From an uncultured bacterium (GTDB lineage: Bacteria > Bacillota > Clostridia > Lachnospirales > Lachnospiraceae), in NCBI GenBank assembly GCA_905216215.1, contig CAJMSZ010000004.1:1-64000 (forward strand): a DNA stretch of 64,000 nt. Reading direction: 5' to 3'. Every line of letters starts with the position of its first letter. Positions within the stretch are counted from its first letter, which is position 1. The notes below the pieces were generated by a model, which made no database searches, was not told the DNA's origin, and worked only from the letters and a program-made list of their open reading frames with translations. Both the position numbers and the translations under genes were made by a program. Shown here one piece after another: positions 25,152-34,675 of this stretch.

Positions 25152-26720
25152 TTATACCTTTACAGATGAAGTAAGTCCTCTGAGTACCGCTTTTAATATA
25201 CTTCCCTTACAACTTTGATAAGGCTTACCTGACAAATAAAGCTGCTCTACCTTTATTTCTTTTATTTTATCCTTCGGAACCACATACGGATTGGCAGATA
25301 AAACTACCATATCTGCTATTTTCCCCACTTCAAGGCTTCCTCTTTCCTTCTCGTCAAATGCGGTATAATAACCATTATATGTACACATACGTACTGCTTC
25401 TTGTACAGAAACTGCTTCTCTTTGATTATCGTTATTAACTGCTCGATCAATCCAGATGATAGGATCTGGGGAAGTGCACGGAGCATCTGAACCAAGAGAA
25501 ATAAAAATTTCATTCTCCTGTAATGTCCGTATCGGATTTAACCGTTTACATCTATCAGCTCCAAGAATTTCTGTCAGATACTCATCTGGCTCTTGTTTCC
25601 AATTAATAAATGCACTCTGCATAGGCATGAGAATATGATACTCCTTACATATCCTGATGCCTTCCTCCGTCGGCAGACAATCATGAATAATTCCATGTCT
25701 GTGATCCTCTCTTGGATAATCATCCAGCGCCGCTTTCAGTGCCTTACATGCCTGATCAAATGCTTTATCTCCAATAGCATGCAGTTCAATCTGAAGTCCC
25801 GCTCTATTAGCTTCTTTACAGAAATCGATTACTTTTTGGTCATCGTAATACAGAACCCCATCTCCGCCAATATCATCCACATAATCCGCATTCATCGCAG
25901 CATCATGTGAGCCAAAACACCCATCAAGTGCACATTCAAAACAACCTCCTATACGAGGCAGTTTTCTGCTTGTTGCCACTTTAACATTAAGCGATTGTGG
26001 ATATACTCTTAACTGGAAATCATTTGTTAACCCTTTCGCAAAGATCTTTTCCATCGTAATATCCAGGTTACCAGCAAAACCCACTCCACTCACCGTATGA
26101 ATACAGCCAATTCCTTTACTCGCCTGAAAATCCACTGCTTCTTGCATATTCCGAAACAATTCAGAAAGCGATAAAGAATTAGAAAGATAATTCGAAACCT
26201 TAAAAAAAGCTTCTTGATTCATTTCTCCCGTATCTGGATGATAACCTCTGAGACTCTTCACACTGTCTTCCAGTTTTTCAAGCAATCTGGAATTGATAAC
26301 ACAAGCATGTCCATCATATTTCACAACCATAATTTCTTTATCCGGACATACCAAATCCAGTTCTTCCCTGCTTACCAGCTTTTTCTCTGCTACAGAGTAC
26401 GGAGATGCCCCAAAAGCAATCAGTGTTTTTGCTGATGATTTTTGAGAAAACTCCTTTACCATTTCCAGAATCTCCACATTAGACTCTGCATCCATAACAT
26501 TAAGCCCTGCATGAAACGTTGAAAAAGATGCAAAATGTTGATGGGTATCAGCAAAAGATGGAAGCAAGGCTCTATCACTGAGCGGAATCATTTCTGCCTG
26601 TTCATATTCCTTTGGCAGCGTATTACCAACATATTGGATTCTCCCTTGATCCTCTACCAGATACCGAAAAACATCATTATTCTGATTTACAGTTACAATA
26701 TTTCCAATATAACATTTCAT
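25152..26720 (-). CDS. Amidohydrolase family protein (YtcJ-like)
   Basis: Metal-dependent hydrolase of 522 residues, amidohydrolase-3 subgroup. Motifs of the TIM barrel metal site are visible: DTHQHF (His60, His62), QIELHAIGD, GIIHDCL and the final SLGSDAPCTSPDP. The C-terminal small domain carries GSLEVGKIADMVVLSANPY. No signal peptide, so it is cytosolic. YtcJ relatives act on many N-acyl or cyclic amides, so the substrate cannot be named. Its place between kinase/cytidylyltransferase fusions suggests it releases the amine or alcohol used by the pathway. Spacing 23 nt from the upstream gene and 12 nt to the downstream one. Confidence 0.87.
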   Translation of the reverse strand: MKCYIGNIVTVNQNNDVFRYLVEDQGRIQYVGNTLPKEYEQAEMIPLSDRALLPSFADTHQHFASFSTFHAGLNVMDAESNVEILEMVKEFSQKSSAKTLIAFGASPYSVAEKKLVSREELDLVCPDKEIMVVKYDGHACVINSRLLEKLEDSVKSLRGYHPDTGEMNQEAFFKVSNYLSNSLSLSELFRNMQEAVDFQASKGIGCIHTVSGVGFAGNLDITMEKIFAKGLTNDFQLRVYPQSLNVKVATSRKLPRIGGCFECALDGCFGSHDAAMNADYVDDIGGDGVLYYDDQKVIDFCKEANRAGLQIELHAIGDKAFDQACKALKAALDDYPREDHRHGIIHDCLPTEEGIRICKEYHILMPMQSAFINWKQEPDEYLTEILGADRCKRLNPIRTLQENEIFISLGSDAPCTSPDPIIWIDRAVNNDNQREAVSVQEAVRMCTYNGYYTAFDEKERGSLEVGKIADMVVLSANPYVVPKDKIKEIKVEQLYLSGKPYQSCKGSILKAVLRGLTSSVKV

Positions 26721-26743
26721 AATTTTTCTCCATGTCCGCTTTC

Positions 26744-27646
26744 CTATCTGTAACTTAGATCAAGCTGCGCTAGCTCATAATAATTGTCAATCTCCATAAT
26801 ATCCGACTTATTACAATGTCTTATTTCTACGTGATAGTTTTCTTTCATAAGTACAAGCGGAATGAATTCCCAGAAATAGTCTTTTCCACCTTCTACATTA
26901 TTATATACATGTGCAAAATCTGCTCTCAGCTTTGCGCTATCCGCTTCATTCCAATAAGAAATTCCGTAATAATTATAACAATATGTATTTCCTTTTTGAT
27001 AATCGATAATACATCCCTTCTCATCCTGCCTAAAGCTCCAGTCATCTGTTTCCAAGGAGTACGCTCCAAGAATATTGCTTGTATATTGATATTTTGTAAT
27101 AATATCTGGATTCGTGATATATAAATCTGCTTCGCATAAATAACAATTGTCAATCGCATCCAGTACCGCTATTGCTGACGAAATATTATTTGTCTTGTCA
27201 TATTCATCATTATCAACCAGTTTTAAAAACGGATACTTTCTAAGAAGTTCATCAAAACGCTCTTTTTTATATCCTCGAACAATCGTAATATCTTCAATTC
27301 CAACGCGAACAAGAGCATCTAATAAGGTATCTAAAATCCGGATACCATTTACCGTTACAAGTGGCTTTGGTCTGTCAGATGTAGCCGGCATCATACGAGA
27401 GCCGAATCCCGCAGCCATAACAACTGCCTTTCTTACACGGTATGGTTCCAAAGCCTCCATACCTTCTTCTGTTACTTTTATCTTATTTCCGATTTTTTGT
27501 ATCCACTTATTTTTCTCCAATACCTCAAGTGATTTACTGATCATAGTTCCTGAGATTTTCAAAGAATCAGAAATCGCCCTAAGCGCATAGTCCTGTTCCT
27601 TGCAGCGCTCCAAATACGTCATAATTTCAAACTCATATCTGTTCAT
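26744..27646 (-). CDS. Winged-helix/nucleotidyltransferase fusion (LicC-like), paralog 2
   Basis: A 300-residue protein with the same design as the 20919 gene: winged helix 1-65 (LRAISDSLKISGTMISKSLEVL), junction EALEPYRVRKAV, then VMAAGFGSRMMPATS, RPKPLVTVNG, IVRGYKKERFDELL, TNNISSAIAV and YLCEADLYI. The enzyme domain of this paralog is closest to the 20919 paralog by eye. It is the first gene of the operon, and its upstream region carries the promoter. This makes it the best candidate for an autoregulator, if the winged helix binds DNA. Ribosome site AGAGGAA lies close to the ATG. Confidence 0.85.
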   Translation of the reverse strand: MNRYEFEIMTYLERCKEQDYALRAISDSLKISGTMISKSLEVLEKNKWIQKIGNKIKVTEEGMEALEPYRVRKAVVMAAGFGSRMMPATSDRPKPLVTVNGIRILDTLLDALVRVGIEDITIVRGYKKERFDELLRKYPFLKLVDNDEYDKTNNISSAIAVLDAIDNCYLCEADLYITNPDIITKYQYTSNILGAYSLETDDWSFRQDEKGCIIDYQKGNTYCYNYYGISYWNEADSAKLRADFAHVYNNVEGGKDYFWEFIPLVLMKENYHVEIRHCNKSDIMEIDNYYELAQLDLSYR

Positions 27647-27666
27647 ACTTTTCCTCTTTCTTTTTT

Positions 27667-27773
27667 ATATTGAACACTTAAACGATACATTAATATTTAT
27701 TATAGCATATATCTCACATATTTTGTACCATATTTTTTCAATTTTTAAAAATTACTTTCTATATTTGAACATT
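27667..27773 (-). promoter_or_regulatory. Promoter region of the lic-like operon with repeated motif
   Basis: An extended -10, TGCTATAAT (minus strand, 27707-27699), lies about 52 nt before the first start codon; the -35 is weak (TACAAA at 17 bp). Two similar sequences flank it on the plus strand: TATATTGAACACTT at 27667-27680, downstream of the -10, and TATATTTGAACATT at 27760-27773, upstream. They could be operators for the winged-helix domains. The -10 is well supported; the operator idea is speculative. Confidence 0.5.
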
Positions 27774-27781
27774 TCATCAAC

Positions 27782-27842
27782 AAAAAAAGTTTCTTTGAAC
27801 CTAAGAATCTGTGGTTTCAAGCTTAGGTTACAAAAGAAACTT
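27782..27842 (-). terminator. Terminator of the capsule operon (long hairpin)
   Basis: Long imperfect inverted repeat: AAGTTTCTTTGAACCTAAG at 27788-27806 and CTTAGGTTACAAAAGAAACTT at 27822-27842. On the minus strand the stem is followed by seven Ts. It separates licD from the lic-like operon and marks two transcription units. Confidence 0.82.
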
Positions 27843-27859
27843 CTTTTCATATATTTATT

Positions 27860-28687
27860 TTAATTTTTATATTCCAGATAAGATTTCTCTGTATCAATAA
27901 TATTACAAGTATGCAATGGCACGCGTTCCTCTTCAGGTGGAAATTGCATATAATTTCCATAAACTCTTGTTAAATAATAATCATATTTTGAAGGAACAAT
28001 AATTTCCATGTCATCAAACGGAAGTTTTACACCCTCTCCATATACATCCATCGGAACTGCCTCTCTTTTAGGAGTATCCGATACCATACAACTTACAAGT
28101 TTACCATTTTTTGCGGCATACTTCTTTACCAATTTTTCTTTCTTTATACCAGCTTCTCTCCGGGTAAGATTACCTTTTAAGCATTTATAAATCCTTGCAA
28201 ATATTTTCCGATATCCTTGAAGCTTTTGTATATCTCCCGCTTGATATAAAAAATTATCATATATGACACGTTTCATCATAAATATAATTTTACTTATTGG
28301 ATTTTCCGGATAATAATCAAGAGGAAATATATCCATATAAATTCCATGATTGATATCATCATTTTGTGTTCCTATTTCCCAAAATGTAGTATCACTTCTC
28401 CGCAGTTTTGCAAATGGCTGACAGTATTCCTTTTCACTTTCTAAATTCTGCACGAAATAATTATCCGGCAATAATGCAGGTGCTTTCTTACAAAAAGTCT
28501 CATAATCCTTTCTTAACATTACAACATCAATATCGTCATCCCACGGAATAAACCCTTTATGTCTGACCGCACCTAATGCAGTTCCATATCCTGCATACCA
28601 TTTCAAATGCAATTGTTCACATACACCTGCAAATTCATTTAATATTTCTTTTTCTACTTCTTTCACGTTTTCTATTTTATTATTCAT
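27860..28687 (-). CDS. licD: LicD-family phosphotransferase
   Basis: Cytosolic 275-residue enzyme of the LicD nucleotidyltransferase-fold family, which transfers phosphocholine (or ribitol-phosphate-like groups) from a CDP carrier to cell-surface sugars. The defining block is GYGTALGAVRHKGFIPWDDDIDV; further on DIFPLDYYPENP and the C-terminal YYLTRVYGNYMQFPP are typical. It is the last gene of the capsule operon, 3 nt after the flippase, and lies next to the operon of LicC/LicA-like fusions. Together they argue for decoration of the repeat unit before export. The donor group may be choline or another alcohol. Confidence 0.9.
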   Translation of the reverse strand: MNNKIENVKEVEKEILNEFAGVCEQLHLKWYAGYGTALGAVRHKGFIPWDDDIDVVMLRKDYETFCKKAPALLPDNYFVQNLESEKEYCQPFAKLRRSDTTFWEIGTQNDDINHGIYMDIFPLDYYPENPISKIIFMMKRVIYDNFLYQAGDIQKLQGYRKIFARIYKCLKGNLTRREAGIKKEKLVKKYAAKNGKLVSCMVSDTPKREAVPMDVYGEGVKLPFDDMEIIVPSKYDYYLTRVYGNYMQFPPEEERVPLHTCNIIDTEKSYLEYKN

Positions 28688-28690
28688 TGT

Positions 28691-30133
28691 TTATTTTTTC
28701 CTCTTTACCATTTTAAGAATCATTCCAATTAATGGATCCTTCGTTATAATCAAAAACAATCCATATACAACAACACAACCACTGACAACTGAAATAATAT
28801 TGAACCAGTATCCCAAACCAAAACTCTTAAAGATTTGTGCAATTGGTATAAACAGTAATGATACAAATAAATATTTCAAATTATTCAAACCAAACAATCC
28901 TGTTTTCATTTGTGTGTGTCTCTCAAAATACCTCACACATAATACAACAACAAGCATACAAGCAACCATTGTTGTAAATAATGAGGAAAATGCAGAGAAT
29001 TTTCCAGTAAATACTAACAAGAAATTACTTATGCCGTTAAATATTCCACCATAAAGCAAATATAATGTTAAACGTTTTTCGAATCCCCAGACATACATCA
29101 TCAAATTCGTCACTACCGACTCAAAACCATATACAATTCTTGCCACTGCTGCGAGCACCAGAACTGCATAAGCATATGTATACACATCCTTTGTGTATAA
29201 CCACATGATTTCTTTTGACAAAACCAGGACACCAACTGCCATAGGTAAAAGAATTGAAAAATACACGCGAACAGTTTCTTTAAAAGTAGATAAATATGCT
29301 TCTTTATCTCCCAATCCTATATAACCAGAAAGTCTTGGTATTGCTACTGTCAACAACGACAACGGGATTGTTGAAATCATCCCAACCAATGTATAAGGAA
29401 TCGTGTATTCTGTTACTGCAATATCATTAACAAACGGACTTAACATAATTTTATCCAGCTGAGTATAAAGCAACTCAATGTTAACAAGTAATAACGATAC
29501 AATCAACGGTATGATATGTTTCTTGATTTCAATATTTTTAAAGGAAAATCTGAACTGACGCTTTAAATAACAAAAACTAATAAAATTGTTTAACAGTACC
29601 GTCATACTGACTACTACTGAATATATCACAACATCTGTCGGTTTTCTTACAAATGCAAAAATAGCCACAAAATACAAAACACGGACTAGAATTGTCTTTT
29701 TCGTGATAAATGCATAATTCTCAACAGCTTCATTCACAAATTCAATATAAAATACATTCGATACCATTTGAATGATCATTGTTAAATAAACATAGGTATC
29801 TATTCCATTTCCACGGATAACAATATAGATAATATAAAATACCGTAACCAGTAAATTAGAAAGGATTCCAATAAGGAACAAACTAGAAAATACTTTTTCA
29901 GTTTTCTCTAAATCACTTTTTACTTTACTTATTTCGCGAACCCCATAGTTATAAATACCAAAGGCACCCAATATAAAAAATATCTGAAATTCTGCATAGA
30001 CACGATTATACACTCCATACAATTCCGGAGTAAGCAGGCCTGCAATATAGGGACCTACAAAAAGTGGAACCAACAAATTAAATACATTCAATATTACCTT
30101 ATAAATTGCATTTTTTGCTAAAGATGATTTCAA
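28691..30133 (-). CDS. Polysaccharide flippase (Wzx/MATE-like)
   Basis: Membrane protein of about 480 residues with 12-14 helices, of the oligosaccharide flippase family; it moves lipid-linked repeat units across the membrane. Motifs include LLVPLFVGPYIAGLLTPELYG and YNYGVREISKVKSD at the N-terminus. The frame opens at a TTG at 30157; the TTG at 30133 is preferred because GGAG lies 7 nt upstream and the codon overlaps the previous stop as TTGA. Its neighbour LicD recalls the pneumococcal TacF, a flippase specific for choline-bearing units. Confidence 0.9.
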   Translation of the reverse strand: MKSSLAKNAIYKVILNVFNLLVPLFVGPYIAGLLTPELYGVYNRVYAEFQIFFILGAFGIYNYGVREISKVKSDLEKTEKVFSSLFLIGILSNLLVTVFYIIYIVIRGNGIDTYVYLTMIIQMVSNVFYIEFVNEAVENYAFITKKTILVRVLYFVAIFAFVRKPTDVVIYSVVVSMTVLLNNFISFCYLKRQFRFSFKNIEIKKHIIPLIVSLLLVNIELLYTQLDKIMLSPFVNDIAVTEYTIPYTLVGMISTIPLSLLTVAIPRLSGYIGLGDKEAYLSTFKETVRVYFSILLPMAVGVLVLSKEIMWLYTKDVYTYAYAVLVLAAVARIVYGFESVVTNLMMYVWGFEKRLTLYLLYGGIFNGISNFLLVFTGKFSAFSSLFTTMVACMLVVVLCVRYFERHTQMKTGLFGLNNLKYLFVSLLFIPIAQIFKSFGLGYWFNIISVVSGCVVVYGLFLIITKDPLIGMILKMVKRKK

Positions 30134-31089
30134 ATTCGTTCTCCTTTTTTTAAGCAACCTTTGATTTTAAAAAGTAACTGTGATATTCTCCACATTCCTT
30201 TCGCATTCAAAATTGCTATAATCTGCTGATTTTTTGAAAATTCCTTAAAAGCATTATCTTTTTTGTAATTAGGATATTGTTTTAATACATAATTACGCAT
30301 TTCCCAAATAATCTTTCCCTTTTCCGGATTATTCTGCTGAGCGACACGATTAATGGAAGTAATTAAAATATGTTCAATATACATATACTCTAGATCATAT
30401 GCATATTTTTCATACAAAGAATGTTCCTTTGCAAAGCCCACAATTTGATCCATTACCTTTAATATATCCAGATTCTTTCTCGAATTATGATTATGCATAG
30501 TAGAACCTTCCCGGCAAAATGCATGATAAAATGCTTCCTCGCAATACGCAACCTTTTCAGTTTGCATCAATAGTTGCATTCCAAAGCAAAAATCTTCATA
30601 CCACAACCCTGCTGGAAAGCGAATATTACCTACCATGTCTCTTGCAAATATTTTATTACACACAGATCCGCATTTTCTAAACTTTCCTACATCTGATTGT
30701 CTATGATATACATCATATTCCGGGTAATGATCCACTGTATTACATATTACAATATTCGCATCCTCTTCAATAGCTTTCAGGTACATTGTTTCAAACATGG
30801 TAAGATCTACCCAGTCATCACTGTCTACAAAACCAACATATTCCCCTTTTGCATAATCTAATGCCATATTCCTGGCACTTCCCTGTCCCCCATTTTCCTT
30901 CCAAAATGACCGAACACGCCCTGGATACTTTTCCACATATTGATCAATAATTACCTGAGATTGATCTGGCGATCCATCATTCACAACAAGGATTTCAAGC
31001 TCCTTCAGTGTTTGATTGACCAATGAATCCAGACATTTACTTAAATACTGTTCCACATTATAAACCGGAACAATGACACTTACTTTCAT
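30130..31089 (-). CDS. Glycosyltransferase family 2
   Basis: A 319-residue GT-A enzyme that adds a sugar to the repeat unit on the inner face of the membrane. The N-terminus MKVSVIVPVYNVEQYLSKCL, the block VVNDGSPDQS and the metal motif FVDSDDWVD are intact, followed by YEDFCFGM. No membrane anchor. GGAGGAG lies 7-10 nt before the ATG. It is 4 nt from the upstream GT4 gene and overlaps the flippase start. Donor and acceptor are unknown. Confidence 0.92.
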   Translation of the reverse strand: MKVSVIVPVYNVEQYLSKCLDSLVNQTLKELEILVVNDGSPDQSQVIIDQYVEKYPGRVRSFWKENGGQGSARNMALDYAKGEYVGFVDSDDWVDLTMFETMYLKAIEEDANIVICNTVDHYPEYDVYHRQSDVGKFRKCGSVCNKIFARDMVGNIRFPAGLWYEDFCFGMQLLMQTEKVAYCEEAFYHAFCREGSTMHNHNSRKNLDILKVMDQIVGFAKEHSLYEKYAYDLEYMYIEHILITSINRVAQQNNPEKGKIIWEMRNYVLKQYPNYKKDNAFKEFSKNQQIIAILNAKGMWRISQLLFKIKGCLKKGERI

Positions 31090-31093
31090 CCAC

Positions 31094-32224
31094 TTACTCC
31101 TCCAATATGCGAATCCACTTTTTTAAAACACTTTCTTTTGAAAATGTCTGCGCTTTTTTTATTGCTGCAGCAGACATTTGCCCCCTTAATCTTTCATCCT
31201 TTAGAAGTTTTTCCAAACAACGAAGATACTTCCGTTCATCATTATCTGGGATCAGATATCCATTCATCCCGTCATCTATAATTGCTTTCGGTCCAACTCG
31301 TACATCATATGCTATTACCGGAAGACCTACGGAAATAGCCTCTAATAAAACAAATGGTAATGCCTCTGTATAAGATGTCATCATATACAAAATCGACTGT
31401 TCCATTTCCTGAATTACCTTGTCATGCTCCACTGCTCCCATCAGCTTCACTTCGTCTTCTAAATGATTGACCTGAATTAACTTCTGTAAGTTGTCTTTTT
31501 CATCTCCATTACCAATAATTTTCAAAACTGGTTTGTTTTCAATCTGTAACTTTCCCCAGAGATTGATCATGCGTTCAAACCCTTTTACTTTATCCAGCCG
31601 TCCAACCGCAATTACTTGATTTTTCACATCCAAGTATCCCTTTACTGGTATGCTTTCCAAAAAATTAGGAATCACTACTCGACAAGTATGTGAATTCTTT
31701 TGCATCATTTCGTCGATTTCTTTCTTCAGGGATTCTGTCAACAACACAAAATAGTCAATCCTACTATAATTGTTCTGAAAATCCTTTATTAATTTCTTAC
31801 TAAATCTATGATCATGATGCAGCTGGGCAATTTTTTTTACATTTGCTTTCCCATATTTGGAAAGCAACACGGAATGTTCATTTCTAGTCGAAATAATAAC
31901 GCCATCGTCTATTTCTTTAAATTTCTGAACCATAACCTTTTGTTTCAAAAATAGTACTTTAACTGAATAGAAACCTTCCTTCAGAATTCTGATAAGGTGC
32001 TTTCTGTGTACGGCATCTTTAAATTCTTCCTTATTCGGATGTACATCTGTTAAATAAGTAATTTTTACACGCTCATCCAGATGATACACAGGATTTCCCA
32101 AATTATATATACATAACACTTCAACTGCATAGCCTTGCTCGACCAAGGCATTTGCCAATAATGTAATTGCCATTTCGACTCCACCATGCATCATATGAAG
32201 ACTGGTAATATACACTTTTTTCAC
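31094..32224 (-). CDS. Glycosyltransferase family 4
   Basis: A 376-residue GT-B enzyme. The N-terminal glycine-rich loop is HMMHGGVEMAITLLANAL; the C-terminal donor domain has AVGRLDKVKGFERMI, KIIGNGDEKDNLQ and the EX7E motif in SYTEALPFVLLEAISVGLPV. It starts at GTG with AAAGGAG 9 nt upstream. A retaining transferase for the capsule repeat unit, donor unknown. Confidence 0.92.
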   Translation of the reverse strand: MKKVYITSLHMMHGGVEMAITLLANALVEQGYAVEVLCIYNLGNPVYHLDERVKITYLTDVHPNKEEFKDAVHRKHLIRILKEGFYSVKVLFLKQKVMVQKFKEIDDGVIISTRNEHSVLLSKYGKANVKKIAQLHHDHRFSKKLIKDFQNNYSRIDYFVLLTESLKKEIDEMMQKNSHTCRVVIPNFLESIPVKGYLDVKNQVIAVGRLDKVKGFERMINLWGKLQIENKPVLKIIGNGDEKDNLQKLIQVNHLEDEVKLMGAVEHDKVIQEMEQSILYMMTSYTEALPFVLLEAISVGLPVIAYDVRVGPKAIIDDGMNGYLIPDNDERKYLRCLEKLLKDERLRGQMSAAAIKKAQTFSKESVLKKWIRILEE

Positions 32225-32251
32225 TTCTGTACTCCTTTCTCCGTTGCAATT

Positions 32252-33676
32252 TTATTGTTCATTTCTCTTTTCAATTTTCTTGCACTGGTATGTGATCATT
32301 CCTATAATAAGAGCCATATAAATAGAAGCATTCGGTCTTCTTAAAATTGCTCCTGAAAAATATGCCAGTCCAATTTGCAAGAAATATGCCAAAGCCAGAA
32401 TGAAATTAAACAAAAAGTATGCATCTTTGAAATATTTCATCAACGTCTTTATAATCAGAAAAACAAAATAAGCAACAAACAGCATATACAATGTGAAACC
32501 GACATAACCATAATAATAATAAATAGCAGGATAATCATTTTCAAGGTCGTATCCTTCCATCTCTGTATACTCAATTCCAAAAAGCTTTGTCAGCATATCA
32601 CTCTTATTCCAAATCAGTTTCGCATTAATTCGCTTTTGCAGTCTGACGTCAGCCAATGTATATGCATCCGGCATCCATCCATACTCTGCGAGTACTTGTG
32701 CAGCCCCATGTTTTTCTACCAAGCCTTCATCTAGTGAATCTTTATATATTTCCACAAGCCTTTTTTGCAATTCTGTACTTTTCAATACATCATTTAAAGT
32801 GATAACGTCACTCGAAGAAATAATGGATTCTTTTTGTTTTTCAATTTCTGTGTTTTCTTCTTCTCGTTTTCCACTCGCATAATTTTCCATATGATATCTT
32901 GGCGAGACCGGATATACTAATGTTGCTCCAACAATCAATATAACAGAAGTAATGATCATGGCAGGCTGAATTCTTTTCTTGTCTCTATCCGAGATAAAAT
33001 AATCCACAATATAAAACAATATGATTCCGCCAAACAATCCATAAATAGCCAGATAGCATGCCTTGGTTCCATTTATTAGAAAGACTACTGTGATCAGAAA
33101 CATAGATAACAGAATAATAATTTCTTTTTTCAGTTTAATCGTAAAATAAATAATAAATGGAGCCATTGATATCAGTATAATACTCTGGGCATTTGCATTC
33201 GCGAACCAACCTGTATATCCTATTTTGTATACATCATACGTATACACACCTGTTCCTGTAATATATGCAAGAATCATACTGGCACAGATAACTATAAAAT
33301 TGACAACAAATCCCTTTACAATCTGCTCTCTATGAGTTTCTCTATCAAACAGATAACAAAAAGAAATTGCTAAAATTGGCATTTGTACAACTTTTAACAT
33401 ATACGATACATCTGCAAAAAAGCTTAAATATCCGTTAACATAACATGATACCACATGAAGCACGCAGTATATTCCTATTATCCCCATCAACAAAATAAAA
33501 CCCAGTTTTCTGCGTTTCATTAATACATAAAATGGAATCGCAAGCATTACCAAAAGCCTGAGATATCCTGCCATCGTCCCTATCGGACTGTCATATTGAA
33601 AATATGCTAATATGTCTAAAAATGGTTGTGCAACAACCAATACAAACAACCAATTTCCTTTTATTTTTTCTAACAT
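32252..33676 (-). CDS. O-antigen polymerase/ligase family protein (Wzy-like)
   Basis: Membrane protein of about 474 residues with 10-12 helices and a large outer loop around residues 270-360 that is rich in charge (GKREEENTEIEKQKES). It resembles polymerases or ligases that join repeat units at the outer face. Sequence of this class is poorly conserved and the assignment rests on topology, hydrophobic patterns such as YTGWFANANAQSIILI, and its place in the operon. The ATG at 33676 has AGGGG at better spacing than the one at 33682. Confidence 0.82.
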   Translation of the reverse strand: MLEKIKGNWLFVLVVAQPFLDILAYFQYDSPIGTMAGYLRLLVMLAIPFYVLMKRRKLGFILLMGIIGIYCVLHVVSCYVNGYLSFFADVSYMLKVVQMPILAISFCYLFDRETHREQIVKGFVVNFIVICASMILAYITGTGVYTYDVYKIGYTGWFANANAQSIILISMAPFIIYFTIKLKKEIIILLSMFLITVVFLINGTKACYLAIYGLFGGIILFYIVDYFISDRDKKRIQPAMIITSVILIVGATLVYPVSPRYHMENYASGKREEENTEIEKQKESIISSSDVITLNDVLKSTELQKRLVEIYKDSLDEGLVEKHGAAQVLAEYGWMPDAYTLADVRLQKRINAKLIWNKSDMLTKLFGIEYTEMEGYDLENDYPAIYYYYGYVGFTLYMLFVAYFVFLIIKTLMKYFKDAYFLFNFILALAYFLQIGLAYFSGAILRRPNASIYMALIIGMITYQCKKIEKRNEQ

Positions 33677-33686
33677 CTTCATACCC

Positions 33687-34661
33687 CTAATTTATTTTTC
33701 TTATAAGTTTCACTACTGTTTTTGTGCAAAAAATATGCTTCTTGATTATACGCTTAATAAAACTGTTTTCCTGAAGAAACACGGCATTTTTTCTCCATTC
33801 TGGAAAATGATGGTCTAAATAAATAAAGCCTTTTTCAATAAATTCATTCACCAGTTCCTCCTCTTCCTGATAAATCTGTTGTAGATTATACACAGTAATC
33901 CTGTTGATCACAAACTGTTCTAAATAGGTATATATTCTTTGATAATCCTCTTTTTCCCCTTTTTCATATTCCTCGCAAACCTTATCTAATATATGAAAAA
34001 CATCAAAAACATTCTTCTTTACTACTGTAGATTCACTGCCTGGATGAATTACATAATCTACAAGAGGAACCCCCACACTCCCTATTCTAGCACCTCTTGC
34101 AAAAATCTTCTGCATAAAGACAACATCTTCATACTTTAGTCCTACCGGAAAATCAATCCCATTATCAACTAAAAATTTTCTATTATACAACTTATTCCAC
34201 GGACTTGTATTTATCCGATAAAGCAATTCTGGCTTTTCATAAACAGTAGAATTCCCGCAGGATTCGAAATGAATGGTTTTCCGAGACTCCGATGCCACTT
34301 CATAATAATCACACACGACAACATCCAAACCGTCTTGTTCTATTTTTTTATACAGTCTTTCACAAAAAACAACATCTACACTGTCATCACTGTCTATGAA
34401 GGCTATATACTTTCCCTTCGCTTCCTGTATTCCTCGATTTCTCGTCCTGCTTATTCCGATATTTTCCTGCTCAAACACTCGTATTTTATCCGGATATCTT
34501 TCCTTATACTCACATAGAATATCCTTACATCTATCTACTGAGCCGTCGTTAAAAGCTAAGATTTCTATATTCTGAAATGTTTGTTTCACAAGACTGTTCA
34601 AACATTTATCCAAATATTTTTCTGCATTGTATATCGGAACAACAATACTTATTTCCGGCAT
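33687..34661 (-). CDS. Glycosyltransferase family 2
   Basis: A 324-residue GT-A enzyme: MPEISIVVPIYNAEKYLDKC, AFNDGSVDRCKDIL, GISRTRNRGIQEAKG and the metal motif FIDSDDSVD, then YEDVVFMQKI. It is similar in layout to the other GT2 of the operon but not a near copy. GAGGTGATAA is upstream of the ATG. It lies 14 nt after the epimerase gene and 10 nt before the polymerase gene. Confidence 0.92.
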   Translation of the reverse strand: MPEISIVVPIYNAEKYLDKCLNSLVKQTFQNIEILAFNDGSVDRCKDILCEYKERYPDKIRVFEQENIGISRTRNRGIQEAKGKYIAFIDSDDSVDVVFCERLYKKIEQDGLDVVVCDYYEVASESRKTIHFESCGNSTVYEKPELLYRINTSPWNKLYNRKFLVDNGIDFPVGLKYEDVVFMQKIFARGARIGSVGVPLVDYVIHPGSESTVVKKNVFDVFHILDKVCEEYEKGEKEDYQRIYTYLEQFVINRITVYNLQQIYQEEEELVNEFIEKGFIYLDHHFPEWRKNAVFLQENSFIKRIIKKHIFCTKTVVKLIRKIN

Positions 34662-34675
34662 TTTATCACCTCAAT

